Assembly: GCF_000002865.3 (NCBI RefSeq)
Contig: NW_001865040.1
Coordinates: forward strand, 878,954-942,953
From: Monosiga brevicollis MX1
Taxonomy: Eukaryota; Opisthokonta; Choanoflagellata; Craspedida; Salpingoecidae
Direction: 5' to 3'
Length of the DNA stretch: 64,000 nt
Shown: positions 33,698 through 46,241 of the stretch, piece after piece
Layout of the letters: the number at the start of each line of letters is the position of its first letter
How positions within the stretch are numbered: the first letter of the stretch is position 1
Notes under the pieces: generated by a model
Told to the model about the DNA's origin: nothing
The model's database searches: none
The model's input: only the letters and a program-made list of their open reading frames with translations
Program-made: the position numbers and the translations under genes

Positions 33698-35657
33698 TCA
33701 TTCAATTGGAATAACAAAGTGCCCTCGCTCCAAGGCTTCGTTCCAGGGCAAGGGCATGCCAATGGCAAGCTCTAAAAGATCGTTGTGCGCCCGAAACAGG
33801 AGCGCCAACTCGTGGATCATGGGGCCCGAAAAGCGATTGTACCGGGACCCTTCTTGAAACTCGTGCGTAATCTCCTCTCGCACCGACTCATAGTCAAACT
33901 CCTCGAGCCCAATATTGCGTTGCAGCTACACGAACAAGTCCAGGTAGAAGAAGAAGCAAGCATGAATATGGTTTCAGCCCTTTGTGTGCAATGCTCACGT
34001 GCACCAAACTCCATACCTGTGCCAGCTCGGTGATGGGGTCTCGCCGAAAGTGCTCATGCAACACAAAATGCAAGCGGTCCGGCACCGCAGCCAACCAAGG
34101 CCGCAAATGCCATAGGTACAAGCTCTGCCAATGTCCAAGTCATCACAACAATCAGCCGCCATGGGAAGAAGCCAGAGCATGGGCTGGGGAGACGGCCACG
34201 GGCGGCCACAGGGTCACGGGAAAGCTCATCATTTGCACCTTGAACAAATAGCCAGGCAGCGCACGCCGCTTGGCGAGGCGATAGCGCTCACTTTCGGCTT
34301 GCACGCAGTCATATAGCGCCTCATAGGGTCGGGCCTGATAAGAATTCGGGCGTTAGACAATGAAGACACAGACCGGTTACGCGCGTGCATGTGCCTTGCA
34401 GCAGCTAACCTCGTCCAAACGATTCTGCTGGGCGAGCCAGGTGTCCTGTTGGTGGCAGCTTTTGAGTATGGCCAGCTCGGGGGCGATGGCATCTCCAAAC
34501 GTGGCCTTTTGCTTTCCATGTCGCTTTTCATGGTTATAGTGGCTCAGGGCCCGCGACAAAGGCTCTCGTAAAACGACCAGCATCCGAATCTATTTTCGGC
34601 CGAGCGCAAGGGCATTATGGTCATGCCTCGCCGGTCAGTGAAAGCCGAAGAAGCCAAGTCAGAGTGCACGTGCAGGAGATGCAATCAAAAACAGGAGCTG
34701 AAAATTGTTTCCCGAGCACATCGAGGCTTACACGATCGGCGTTCATGAGGCGGGAAGTGATTAGAGTCAGAGCAGCGGCCGAGTGCAGATACGTGGTACT
34801 CGCTTCAAGCGTGACTTGGCCCGCACTCAGCGCCGTGAGATTGAAGACTGTTTGTACATAACGCAAATGGAAAAGACGACGGCGCTCCTGCTGCACGAGC
34901 CCATGATATTCGCGTGCTTGAGCTGCCACCTCAGCAGAGGATAAATAAAATGGCTCCTGCCAGATATCGATTTGAGACATCCCCGTGAGCGCGTCCAATG
35001 CCTAGAGACTGGCCCTCGTTTGTCACGAAGGTCTTGGAACAAAGCTTGGTCACACCTTCACGTAAGCGACGCAATTAATGCGTGGGTGTTCGCAAAGCGC
35101 ATAATATAGAGCAGACGTCCCGGCTTTCATCACACCGATGATCAGGAGCTGCCCAGGGGAGGGATGAGCACACATCCAAACTCAGTCAGTCCAGTGTGAC
35201 AGAACCGCAGGTGTGCCAAGGCGCATTGGACAATGAAACCAGAGTATGGGCCATTTAGCTAGGATGCCCTCGCAAGAGAGCATTGGTGTCGAACACAAAC
35301 CTGAGGTATCTCCCATACAAAGGCAGGCACGCCTTGCAGCTACAGGTTGGCGGAGCGCGAGCAGACCAAGTCAGGCACACGAAGAGGAGAATGTCAGCTG
35401 GGGGCGGGGCTTCCTTTGAGCTAACGCGTTTCGGCCCCAGTGCTTGACCTGACCTGAGCGGAAGAGTTAAGCTCGTGCTCGAGCGGGGGCAGACCGTAAT
35501 CAACATGGCCACGGCGGCCCTCCAACCTCTCATTCTCTCCAGTTGGCTGAAGTAGCCAGAGTGATGCCAGCGTTAGGAGCAGCAAAAAAGCCAGCAAGGC
35601 ACGGGGCGCATGCCGCCGCAGCCCCGACAGAGCTGCCACGCCCCAAGCACTCGCCAT
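33698..35657 (-). CDS. type II membrane sulfotransferase (carbohydrate/heparan type)
   Basis: Predicted Golgi enzyme that moves sulfate from PAPS to a glycan. Exons in coding order: 35454-35657, 35301-35339, 35056-35148, 34732-35001, 34410-34589, 34239-34334, 34017-34124, 33698-33925; 405 residues, every intron in phase 0. A short cytoplasmic part (MASAWGVAALSGLRRHAP) precedes a signal-anchor helix (RALLAFLLLLTLASLWLL). The 5'-PAPS loop is LLIIGVMKAGTSALYYAL; the 3'-phosphate site is MLVVLREPLSRALSHYNHEK. The C-terminal part has SLYLWHLRPWLAAVP and HEHFRRDPITELAQ, usual in the Sulfotransfer_1 family. The best general fit is to NDST/3-OST-like enzymes, but the acceptor cannot be read from sequence. 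The exon 1 donor could also lie five bases on, which would break phase. Confidence 0.88.
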
Positions 35658-36051
35658 TCACAAGCTGCATTGACCCGTGCCCAAGAGCAGGCATGGCAAT
35701 TAATCCAGAGCTACAACCCGAAGGGACAACGTGCAAACATGCATACATGCACGCATCATCAAGGGGGTTACAAGCTTTTGATCAACAAGCTGATTGATTG
35801 TGAATCAGATGAAGAAGAAGCAGAGATCAATCAATTTGCAGTATTGTGCCCCAGGCACGCGTGTAGAAAAAAGCAAAGTGGGGGTGTTTCAACCGCCCTT
35901 CAACAGTCCACGAGGCTCGATCGCGCTACAGCAAGTGATGAATAAGAGTACATGTATTTCTGATGGCATGTACAGAGGAGTAAGATAATGGACGCAATGG
36001 TGACAAAAAGGTCATGATGGCGACCCCGACAACCAGGTGTGTGGCCTCCGT
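35658..36051. other. intergenic region, sulfotransferase / NEK
   Basis: 394 bases. It is the upstream region of the sulfotransferase gene (minus strand) and the 3' flank of the NEK gene. Nothing further is recognised. Confidence 0.4.
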
Positions 36052-39000
36052 TTAATGAAGCACGGCGGCCATTTTGCGCGCCAGCAAGAGCTGCTGTTCT
36101 TGATGTTGGCGGCGAGCCTCATCGAGTTGTTGCCGGTAGCGCTCCTCGGCCATTTGCTTCTGAGCAGCGGCTTCGGCACGGACCGCATCGCGAGGTCGCA
36201 GAGGGTCGCTGAGCGGCAAGGGCGCCATGTCCTCATAAACAGCGGGGCCAGCCGCCACATCCATCATGGGCCCAGCGTCCATGTCCACGGACATGTTTGA
36301 GAGATCCATGGTCTCCCCGTTTCCAAGCGAGGGAACTGCATAACCGTTGTCAGCTTGAGGCAGCACGGCTGCGCGGGCAACCTGCTTGTGCCCTCCTGCG
36401 CCTGCAGGACGGGCACGCGTTGGTGCGGGCGCTGGCGCTGGAGCCATGGCCGCACCTTCCTTCGCAGCATGACCGTGCAGACGCTGTTGCTCAAGGGCGC
36501 GGCGAGCCGCCATGGCATCGTCGCGGGCTTGTGCTAGCGCCGCCTCTTTAGCTGCCAGTTCGGCTTGGCGTCGCTGCTCGCGCGCTTGCCGAACTGCTGC
36601 CGCGTGGTCCACGTTATCAGCTGGAGGAGATGCATGCGTGGGTGCGTCGTCAGTAGCTGGCACGGAAGGAGTGTTGAGCTCCTCGTAAAAGCGTCGCGCA
36701 TTCCGTGCTGCCTGCCGTTGTCGCTCTAGATACGCTTCTCGTGCAGCGCGATAGGGATCATAGGCGGGTTGCCCAACGGCGGCTGCGGCGGCTGCGTTGA
36801 CACTGGCCGCGGCAGCTGTCGTGACCGGCGCTCCGCGGTTTCCCGTGTCTATGGAGGGACGTATCTGATCTTGAGAGCACCTGGCCTCGCCGATACGCTG
36901 GCTCTTCTGCGCTGATGCCTCGCGCTGATATTGCCGTTGAAGCTCAATCTATTGGAATATCAGCGACCGTAACAAAAGTAGCAGCAAAAGGTCAGATTGA
37001 AAGCACTGACTGATGCTTGGCAAAACCGAACAAACGGCCAATGGAGCCCAAGCAAATGTTTTTGGTAAAAACCACAAAGACCCAAGGAACAAGAAAAAAA
37101 AAAATAGTGTCAGGCAAGCGTCAGGGCTTTCATTGCCTCTGTTCCAATGCCGTGCACGCACCTGTCGCATCTCTTGCAGACGACGCGCACGCTCGCGATC
37201 CGAATGCCGCAGCCCACTGGCGTTGCCTCCAGGGTTGATTGGCCGTCCTTTGGCAGGCGAGCGCGCTGCCGCATAAGCTCGACCCACATGAGGCGGCACA
37301 CGGGAAAGAGGTCCATTAGGCGAGTTGAGTGCAAGTTGGGCCAGCATGGCACGGCCCTCGTTCAGCTCTTGCTCGCGCTGATCAAAATAGGCTTGGCGCG
37401 CTGCGCTTGGAGTTTTCGGGCGGGCCGCTCCGCCCAGGTTCATGCTCATGCTCATGCTCATACTCATGTGATGACGATCCGGGGTGGGGTTGGAATGATT
37501 TTGGTCCTGTCTCAGCCGGACGGGTGTCATTGTGTCCATGTCCAGGCCTGGAGGCCGGCGCGGTGAGTCTGCAGCCATGGGCGAGTTCATGGCTTGCGCG
37601 CCACCCCGGTGGGACCAGAGGCTTGGATCGCGCAGGCCTGGTGCATTGTTGGGGCCAGTCACAGTCGGTGGGCGAGCAGCAAACGCAGGGGCCGCCGCGC
37701 CAAACTGCTGGGCTTGCTGAGCTTGGAGCTGCCGATGAGCTCGAAGCTGCTTTTCAGCCGTGGCTACGGCAGCGGACGAACGCCGGCGAGCCGGAGGCCC
37801 TGCAGCATCCCCGCCATGATTCGGAGCCCGTGCACGGGTAGGTGTTGATGGAAGGCGCTTGCGGGCTTTGCCGCTGGAAACTGTGCCCGTGAGAGCGCTC
37901 GTGTTCCCGCCGTTTGATGTTGTTGAGGGTCGGCCATCTGTAGCAGCCTCAGCGGCACGTTGGGCTTCGACCAAGTGGGCAGCCTGTAGCATGAGCGGAG
38001 AGGCCAACACCTCTTGCACTAAGGGCCGGCGCCCAGGTTCCTTGGCAAGCAGCGAATTAACGAGCTCGCGCAGACCGTCGACAGATTGGTATTGTACCGG
38101 GATGGCCGGTGTGGGATGTGACGTGATTTTGGTGATGAGCGTTTTGAGATTGTTGGCATCAAAGGGCACGTGAAGGGCCAGACACTCGAACAAGATGATG
38201 CCCAGGGCCCACGAGTCGGCACGATACGAGTAGGGGCGGTCCTTGCAGATCTCCGGAGAGAGATAATACGGTGTGCCAATCTGAGTCTTGGCATAGGCTT
38301 GCGTGCAATCCAGTACCTTGGCGATGCCAAAGTCTCCCAACTTCACCTGCGGGATGCTGTCGCTGGTGGTGGGCTTATCTAGAAAGACGTTCTTCGACTT
38401 GAGGTCGCGGTGCAGAATTTTAAGCTCGTGAATGTACTTGATTGCCGAGCAGATCTGCACAAACAAGCCTAGCACCAGCTCAATGGACATGTAATCCTTG
38501 CTGCGTTTGTGTTTCTGAACCAAGTCGTCCAGATCACCGCCGGTGGCATAGTCCATTACAATCCATAGCTTTGTCGAAGACATGCCGCTGTCCACGTAAC
38601 TACGTCGTTTGAATCAGGGGACACGGGGAACGCAAAATCAGGGAGGGAAGCCATGACAGAGAAATTGTTCGAGCAAAAGAGGGGTGCAGGAAGGTGAGGC
38701 GCGGTGCATGAGCTTCCACGGGGGGCCTTGGTCTGAATGAGGCAGCTTGTTGAGTAAAGTAGGGGCGGGTTTGGGCCGCACCGGATGATATTGGGGTGGT
38801 CAAGTTTTTGCAAGACCGCGGCTTCGTGGGCCGCTTCATCCTTCTCTTTCTGAGCCAATCCGGTCAGTGTAACTTCCTGCACGGTTGCCACGTGAGGCAT
38901 GATCAGGCAAACGCGCGGGAAAAGGAAAGGGTGACATGAGCTGGGGGACTTGGGAGAAGGGCGCCTGGCAGGAGTCAAGCGATCAGGGCGCGAGGTGCTG

Positions 39001-39098
39001 TGTACCTTCATGACAAAGAGCTGGGTGTTGCGGCGCACAAGAACGGCGGCGCCGAAGGACCCCTTGCCAATCACCTTGACACGCTGAAAGCTATCCAT
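36052..39098 (-). CDS. NIMA-related (NEK) protein kinase with long coiled-coil tail
   Basis: Ser/Thr kinase of the NEK family, often linked to cilia and mitosis. Exons in coding order: 39006-39098, 38782-38876, 37162-38599, 36052-36948; 840 residues. The kinase domain fills about residues 1-270: Gly loop IGKGSFGAAV, VMK lysine, LHRDLKSKNVFL, LGDFGIAKVL, GTPYYLSPEICKDRPYSYRADSWALG. All catalytic residues are present. The tail is basic and Ala/Pro/Gln-rich, with an HMSMSMSMSMN repeat (37440-37470) and two helical Arg/Glu/Gln/Ala stretches (YLERQRQAARNARRFYEEL; VRQAREQRRQAELAAKEAAL). Kinase sequence suggests the NEK1/3/5 group; I cannot assign a single orthologue. Confidence 0.9.
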
Positions 39099-39545
39099 GG
39101 CGAGGCGTCACCAGCTTCCGGCGCAGAAGCTGAGCCTTGCGGTGTTTTTGTTTGTCAGACGCGATGTTGCTCTTATCACTTCTTTGCCAGCTTTGTCGGC
39201 GAACGGAGAAGCCCGTCGGCACACATACAAGTGCGAACCCTAGCTCCAGGTGCTGCACTTGATCGGAATTGGCAGCAGGCACCGACGGAGGACGGAGGGG
39301 AAAGAAGGTGATGCAGCGAGCGACACAACCCCGCTCGTCCCCCAGCGCGCGGAGAATTTCAGTTTTTCAAAAAAGGAGAAAAATCCTGGGTGTCAAGGAC
39401 ACAACATCCAACACGACCATGGACCGTGTTGAAAAAATATTTTTCTGACATCAAAGAAATTTTGCCAGTTGTCGTGTTTGATTTCTTTACTCTTGACTGA
39501 AAACCCCTGATGCGAGCATGAAGCAGGGCGTGGGATGTGTGCTGC
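39099..39545. other. intergenic region, NEK / SLC10A7
   Basis: 447 bases between two minus-strand genes; it should hold the NEK promoter and the SLC10A7 3' end. No gene is seen. Confidence 0.4.
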
Positions 39546-41335
39546 CTAGGCGCGCGGGGCCAGTTGGTGGGCCTCTGAGGCCAGTTGTTTCTTGCGATCT
39601 CGCGCATATAGCCAGCTTCGGACAGCAGGGACAAGAATACCACCGAGCAGGATTTGCGTCGGGTGGTACACGAGGAGGGGCAGGGAAACAAGAGATAGTT
39701 GGGGCGAGCCTGCAAAAACGATGTTCAGGATTGGAATACCTGCCGCAGCCCGTCCAAAGAACGGCAAAGAAGCATTGCGTGAGAGGGGGCCTCAAAGCTG
39801 GGCATCACGACGGGCATGAGAGGAGAGGCGAGCCATACCCAGGGTCAACGACTTGTGTGTGGCGCAAAAGAGAATGCAGACAACGTCACGTGGGAAGAAG
39901 CCCATCGCATTGGTGGCCACAAAAAGTACAATCATCTCTGCCATGAGCATAATGATGACCAAACCCACCACGGCCAATAGCGACCGCACCTCCACTTCGA
40001 CATGACCTGTGGCACGCAAGGTTGAAGCAAGGGCGTACCCGTGTCGGGATCAGAGCATGAAATGCATGTGCGCACGCGCGTGTGCATGGCTCTGTCAATG
40101 TCTGTGTCTGTGCCTGCCGATGCAAGACAAAGAGGTCGTACTGGAGAACGTGTTGCAAAACGTGGAAAAGATGATGAGGAGCAGAGTGGCACTGCTGATA
40201 TTGCCAAAGGGTATGTTCCATGGACGAATCCGGTGCCAAGCCTCAAAGCGAACCACCTAATTATCAAGAACAAGGGGCATGGTCATTCAATCAGCCAAGC
40301 ACACCACGTTGAAACGGGAGATGCCGCCATGTTTCACAAAAAGAAAAAAAGAAAAATGACAGCAACGTTTGCTCAATCGCCGCACAACAGCGCTGGCAGA
40401 AACTGGTGATCAAAGCACGTTGGGCCCACCAACCTGTCCCAAGATCAAAGGCAAAACGACAGTCAAGGAGAGCGACCAGAAGATCTTGCCCACGTCCATG
40501 TCAGCCGAGGCACCAATCTAGGACATGTTGTAATGCAGAAAGAAAGTAGCAGGCCATGACAACTGGTCGCTTTCTGGTTGCTTTTGCAGCGGCTGGGTAG
40601 AGGGAATGCGCAGCAGCACCGACCGTTAGCATGAGCAATGCAGGGGTGGCAAAGATGCCCAGGAAACTGCCGAGGGCGGAGTTGAAAATAGCAGCAGCCT
40701 CATTCCCGTTGGCCGCCTTGGTCAGAATCACGGCCGAGGACACGGGTGGCGGCATGCAGGACAAGACGGTAAAGCTATTGGGAGAGGGCCCAATTTCAAT
40801 CAGCCCACACGTCACGCACAAGAGGCGTTGAGCACCAAGGAATGCCGAGACATGAGGCAAGGCTGGCTGAAGCATGGCTTGGGCGGGCAGGGATGTACTG
40901 TGCGAGGACAGACCCGTTGGTCAAGGCGTCACTGAGAATCGCTGGGGCTGCGTGCACAAAGATGGCCACGCAAAGTGGCACGAGAATCAGCGTAAAGCCT
41001 TGGATCATGGCATGCACCCGATATTGTAGTGCTGCGGCGGCCAGGTCTTCAGTGCGCAGGGTGAGGCCCGAATTGAAGAAGATCATAAAGACGGCTCCAT
41101 ATTTGATGCTATACTCTGGCATGAGTGGACCTAGCGTGGACCCGATGACCCATGACAAGCGTTGAGACGCGGAGAACGACAAATGGCGCGCTCACAGCCC
41201 GTGGCTGTACTTGGCATTGCCGCCTGCAGCGCACGCCCTACCTCCAGTCGCGCCGAGCCACGGTACGGCGTGGGCCAAGAAGATGACAGCGACAAGCCCA
41301 ATCAAAAACCAGTGTTGTTGGAGGAAGGCAAGCAT
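39546..41335 (-). CDS. SLC10A7: SLC10A7-type membrane protein
   Basis: Ten-helix protein of the bile-acid:sodium symporter superfamily; in animals SLC10A7 sits in Golgi/plasma membrane and affects calcium handling and glycosylation. Exons in coding order: 41242-41335, 40899-41130, 40624-40774, 40434-40517, 40142-40256, 39839-40006, 39546-39739; 345 residues (human 340). Signature stretches: [85 protein letters not shown] and [15 protein letters not shown]. The ATG at 41335 precedes the first helix ([16 protein letters not shown]), matching the human start; an open frame extends upstream but has no family likeness. It is divergent from the gene at 42598. Confidence 0.94.
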
Positions 41336-41978
41336 GGCTGGTGTACGGGGATGGCTAGCGCCTTCAGATCTTAAGGAAGATAAAGTTGAGACCAAGGTAG
41401 TGGGCGACGCCCTGCGGGCAATCATCAGGCGCGGCGAGGCCTGTCTCTGCAGGCGCCGAGTGATTGCGGATATGAGAATATTATATTTGGCAGCTTTTGC
41501 GCACGTGCGAATGAAAGGAATGGTTGTTGCCAGTCGAACAACGCAGGTCAAGGCCGCGTATCCAGTAGCGGGGCTGTCTCACCCCACTTGGCTCTAGTGT
41601 GCCTTCGCACACCCTTGCCGCCCGTCAGCCGGTCCAATCACCTCGTGCTCGAGATGGCTGTGCGCTGCGCCGTTCCAGAACATTGGCCAACAGGATTGCA
41701 GAAGATGCAGAAACACGACGACTTTATGCTGGTATCTTGGGTCTTTGAGCAGAATTCCTAACCCAACACAGCATGGAAGATGCAGCAGTTTGCTCACAAA
41801 TTGCCCTTGTCTTTGGAAGGGCCAACGCTCTCTCTGCTGACGTGGGAACAACAACGCAGTTCGTGATGTCAGACTTTTCAACTGGGTCATTCTTTGTCAG
41901 CACGCGAGTCTCCTGGTCTCCACAGCGTCCAGAGGACTGGGAACCGGCGCTTTTTTTTTTTTTTTTCTTTGATCGTTT

Positions 41979-41991
41979 TGGCGGCGGCAGT

Positions 41992-42025
<34 letters not shown>

Positions 42026-42050
42026 ACTGTTACTGTGGCGGTGGTGGTAG
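41979..42050 (+). repeat. CTG/TTG repeat
   Basis: Alternating ttgctg units followed by ctg and tgttac variants, outside any gene that I can support. Overlapping open frames are by-products. Confidence 0.8.
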
Positions 42051-42464
42051 CTGCGTGTTGTTCAAAGCCGATGGCAGATACGTGGTGGATCTTGGATTGA
42101 TCAACGGCTGGCCGATTGGGCCAAGCGAGTGCATGCATTCATCCCAAGACAGAAGAATATAAGATACCAGAGCGGACAATTTTATCCTGTTGCCGGGACG
42201 CCCCAAGCCCTGGATCGTACAGTCGGCGATTACGCCGCGGCCATGAGCAGGTAAGTCCCTAGCGACCAGGGAAAAGCTATGCTTTCTCCGCTTTGACATG
42301 AGTTGGTCGGCTCTGACCTTGGCGCCCACGACACACCCATTTTCCTTCCACCTCTTGTTCACGCGAGCTTCTTGCTCATTCGTATCAGCCGTGTCGTGCC
42401 CGCGTCTCTCTGGTGGCCAAGAGCGTCACCTTGGACGACATCTTGCCCTTTTGTGGGAGGTCAA

Positions 42465-42540
42465 GCAGGCAGACACACAGACAGAAAGACGTCCAAAAAG
42501 ACAGGCACACACCCACATACACACACATACATACACGCGA
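42465..42540 (+). repeat. CA/CAGACA-rich repeat
   Basis: Degenerate cagaca, cacacac and catacaca units, like the repeat at 31660-31830. Confidence 0.7.
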
Positions 42541-42597
42541 GACCCTGAACCGCCGTGCGTGCTGGTGCGTGCAATTCTCGTCTCTCAATCCTTCCCC

Positions 42598-43570
42598 ATG
42601 CCTCCCCATCACGGCCATTGCCCGCCAACCAGGCCAGCCCGTACCTCCCGGGACAGCATTCAGGATGTGCTGGCCTTGGAATCGCAAGTCGCCGCTGTGC
42701 GTAATTTTGATGAGCAGGGCAGCGGTCTTTCGATCATTGCCGAAGCCCAGCTCATGACCACCATCCTGGCCCAACGGTATCTGACGTAAGTCTATGTCAT
42801 GTGGTTTCATCCTCGTTGGTTTGTGCCTGTGGGCCAGTCTTGAACGTTGAGCTTGTATTCTTCACTTCCTGAAGCCGTGCTCTCATGACGTGATGCTGGC
42901 ACCTGGGACGCGCGGGCACAGAACTTACACCAAGGCTGAAGTTGAGGCTTCGTTTGAGGACCAGGTCCACTTGCAGGGCGTGGACCGCGATGAGGCCCTC
43001 ATGGAGCCATACCGCATGGTTCGCCGTCGCCTATCAAGCCCCAGCAACCTGGGCGATGGCCAACCCCTAGACTCCCTAGCCAAGCGTCTGGCTCGCTTGA
43101 GTGTGGCCTTGGAGCCCGAGGCCACTTGTGACCGTGCCAGTTCTGCCGATCAAACAGTTCAGCGCGGCCAAGAAGTCCGTGTCCGTCGCCAGGACGGCTT
43201 GGCTGCCAACCTTGACTACATACCCCGTCTCAACCTCGACGAGTACCGTCGTGAGTCTGACCGCCAGTCCACGCCCTCGCCCCCGCTTACGACCCCATCA
43301 CAGTTTGCAACCCCGGCGACGTGGACCTCAACGCATGGAGCCGCTGATCAGGCAGATCCATTTCCTGACGATGGGGCCTCGCCATATGCGCGTCGAAGAT
43401 CTCTGTTACGGGCCAATAATAGTGCTTCGACCACAAGCTCAACCGCCACCACCCTATTACAACCACGCCACGTGCAAAGTGCCCGGCCCGGTTATTCGCC
43501 GCGCCTCGCCGCCAAGCAACGGACACACACAAACACTTCTCGGCAAGAGGCGGCTCAGTCGTGGGTCTAG
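42598..43570 (+). CDS. uncertain gene, 278-residue polar protein
   Basis: Two exons are proposed, 42598-42785 and 42922-43570; the intron has gtaagt and gcacag ends and the phases agree. The middle looks like real helical protein: SRDSIQDVLALESQVAAVRN, SIIAEAQLMTTILAQRYLT, TYTKAEVEASFEDQ, LMEPYRMVRRRLSSPSN. The tail is Ser/Thr/Pro/Arg-rich and disordered. No family is recognised. The start is weak: a coding-like stretch at 42389-42459 may be an upstream exon, which would replace the first about 14 residues. A strong gtgagt at 43250 could be a donor, in which case the tail would differ. Confidence is therefore limited. Confidence 0.42.
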
Positions 43571-44005
43571 TACCCCTTGACTCTTGTCTGCTCTCTCTTT
43601 CTGCGCAACAGGGTCATATTTCTGACGTGTCTTGTGCAAGTTCCTTGCCATTTCTTATGGGTGCCAAACACGGCACAGAGCTTGCCTATATCACGCCTGG
43701 CTTGATGTGTTTGCTTTCTATGATGACTTTGCTCAACGGGACAGTGTGATGAGGCAACACGGTCCTGTCATATGCCGCTTCTCTTTCTGAGCTCGTTCAA
43801 GTTCTTCCCCTTCTTGAGCAATTTCCTCTTTCTTCTGTATATTTCGTAGTTCTTTCTTGCCCACTATCATGAATTTTTGAGAGCCAAGAACATGCCAGAG
43901 TGAATTGCAATCGGACGCTCGGCGCCTTTGAATCATCACCTTGACGTCACCTCATTTTTGAATAATTGTTCATGAGGCTCATGCCAACGACTTTCTCTGC
44001 GATTG
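43571..44005. other. convergent intergenic region
   Basis: 435 bases between the uncertain gene and the MFS transporter. A/T content rises near 43790-43950. No feature is recognised. Confidence 0.4.
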
Positions 44006-46241
44006 TCAGTGCAGCTTGTCATCCAACGAACGTGGCGTTCGTGGCAAACTTGATGGAGCGGCGGGCACGCTGGCTGTGACTCGAGCCCCAGCATAGTCGG
44101 TGGCCAGATACAAGCCGATTCCCACAGACAAGCTCACAAGGGCCAGCAGTCGGAAGGAGCTGAGCGTCTGCTCATGCCCATCGATGGTAGAACCCGACGC
44201 ATACATGTGAGCAAAAGCAATACTGCCCAGGGCTTCTCCCGCTCCAGCTAGAAGCGCCAGGACACCGAAGCTGGTTCCTTGCGTGTTGTCGGTGGAGAGA
44301 TCAGAGGCACAGGTCTTGATCAACGGTTCAACGGCCATCAGCGAGGCTGAAGCAGCCGTCGTAGCCAGGATCGTCACAATGCGTGCAAGAGGACCAGGGT
44401 TGGGTGTTGCAAGCAACAGGACCCCCGCACTTGCGCCACAGAGCATCACGCCCATGCGCCGTGGCTGCCAAATCCTGTGCCCAACCACATTCTCGTTACA
44501 AATAACCCAAGCCCTGCATCTGTCAAACACTGCTAGCAATGCAAAGGCTACAGCACCACGAACCTTAAAAGCAATGGTACCGCCGCCACAGCTGCAGTGG
44601 CCACAAGACTAGTCACAAGCAGGACTCCAGAAAATTGAGCCGAGCCCCATTGATAGACATCCGCGAGAAAAAGAGGCCAGATGGTGTTCAATCCCGAGAT
44701 GAAGGCTGCCTGGCCCAGGGCTGACGTGCACAGTCCAATAATTTTGCGCGCTCGGTGCACCGAGCGTGCGGCGACGGCCTCTGCTGATAAGCTGGCATCT
44801 TGTTCCGCTGGCTGGGCCGGCGCAGCGTGGTCTGCGTCGTGTGCATCACCAAGACACCCGCGTTACTTTTGCTGTGTGGCGCGTCACGGTTTGACACGAT
44901 GGGAGGGAAGCACGATGAACGCGGGCGAGCCCCAACCTGGCAATAGATGGCATCCCTGTTCAGTGCAGTCTGTTGTCGACACGGTGGGTATGCTGAAGCG
45001 TCGGTCTGCTGCGCTCTGTAACCGTATTTCCTCGGCCCGGCGGATTGGCTGTTTCAAGTTTTGATCGGATGATGGTGTGTCCGCGCGCGCGCCTTGTACA
45101 GTGCAACCATGTATGTGCATGTACGTACCTGACCGAACACCAAGAGGGCGACGGTGCCATACGCACAAAAGACAGTGCAGACGCCCATGCTGAGTCGATC
45201 TAGAAGCAGGCCTTCGGGAATGTTCAGCACCAAGGTGGCCAGCGCATGCCATATGGGGTAGCAGCTCTTTCCGGCAATTCGCAGCACGGAAATCTGCCAG
45301 TTTCAACACGTGAGCGATCTCGGGATTTGAGTTTTGCGACGCACGAGCAAAAGTCAAACCTGAACAAGGTAATTGGCTACAACCATGGCCTTGGCCGCTG
45401 GGTTGGTATGATTCAAGAGATAAACCAAAGACGCTGTCCACAGATAGCCGGCGCCGATTCCCAGGGTGACGGCTATCAACACAGGTCATGTGAGGCGTCA
45501 GGCGACCTTTTGCACTTATGCAGGCGCAGCAGTTCAGGATAGGCTTGCACGAGCGAGGAAGCGATGGCAAATTAGCAATGCGCACCGCCAACAAAGAGTT
45601 CAATCATGCCCTGGGCACAGCCGCGCAGTAGGCATCCCAGCTGAAGGTAAAGCAAATAGGTGGGCCATGAAGCGGGCATGCGCCCAAGAAGACAGGTACA
45701 TGTCGATCCCGGTTAGCAAGTTCGTACCGCACAGAGAAAGCAGGCGCCGAGGATGACAGGGTAGGCGCCGCGTCGATCCAGCAGCCAGCCCCACAAGGGC
45801 GCACACAGCAAGGCTGCAATGCTAATCATGAAGCCTGTCGTGACGCATCGGCCAGCCAAAGCCATGATCGGCATGATGAGGCTAACCCAGCAGGCCATCT
45901 AGCACCGCGAATGAATTGAGACGTGAGCAACAAGCTTTATGATGGGATCAACCCTACCAATCCAGCCAATGTCAATATCCGATGCACCAACGCGCCGATA
46001 GAAGAAGGTCGTCACAGGCGCATGCAGCGCGCCACCAAAGGACGCCGTCCTGCCGACCAAGCACAAAGCCAAGATCTGAGCACTGTCCATTGGAGTATTC
46101 AGACCCAAATTCTGGCCCTGCCAAGCTGACGAACCAAACCACAATCAAGACCTGCCGGAGCCGAGGATCACGAAAGAGCTGCCGGGTAAACAGGGCATGC
46201 TCCCGCCCTGCCCGCCACAGCGCCGCCAACCATCCAGCCAT
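44006..46241 (-). CDS. major facilitator superfamily transporter
   Basis: Membrane transporter of unknown substrate. Exons in coding order: 46152-46241, 45953-46075, 45728-45898, 45586-45640, 45360-45472, 45125-45293, 44564-44831, 44006-44474; 485 residues. Helices are evident: ILALCLVGRTASFGGALHAP, SLIMPIMALAGRCVTTGFM, and APLWGWLLDRRGAYPVILGA, which carries the GxLxDRxG motif A of MFS between helices 2 and 3. Further helices follow, with a polar loop rich in Ala/Glu (AQPAEQDASLSAEAVAARS) between the two six-helix halves. Two donors were chosen by phase (gttgat after GWIGR; gtacat after FGQV) and are less typical than nearby gtaggg and gtacgt. It is divergent from NDH-2. Confidence 0.8.

Larger units (their letters stand above)
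41336..42597. other. long divergent intergenic region, possible untranslated 5' exons
   Basis: 1.26 kb between SLC10A7 and the next plus-strand gene. It holds a T run (41950-41964), a CTG/TTG repeat (41979-42050) and a CA-rich repeat (42465-42540). A strong donor (caggtaagt) lies at 42248-42256 and an acceptor near 42388 opens a short frame, LVAKSVTLDDILPFCGR (42413-42459), in phase with 42641. I could not find an in-frame ATG for that exon. Confidence 0.4.

Noticed and set aside
41192-41551. Upstream extension of the SLC10A7 reading frame with a presequence-like N terminus
   Set aside because: The inner ATG at 41333-41335 directly precedes the first membrane helix as in human SLC10A7; the extension has no family counterpart.
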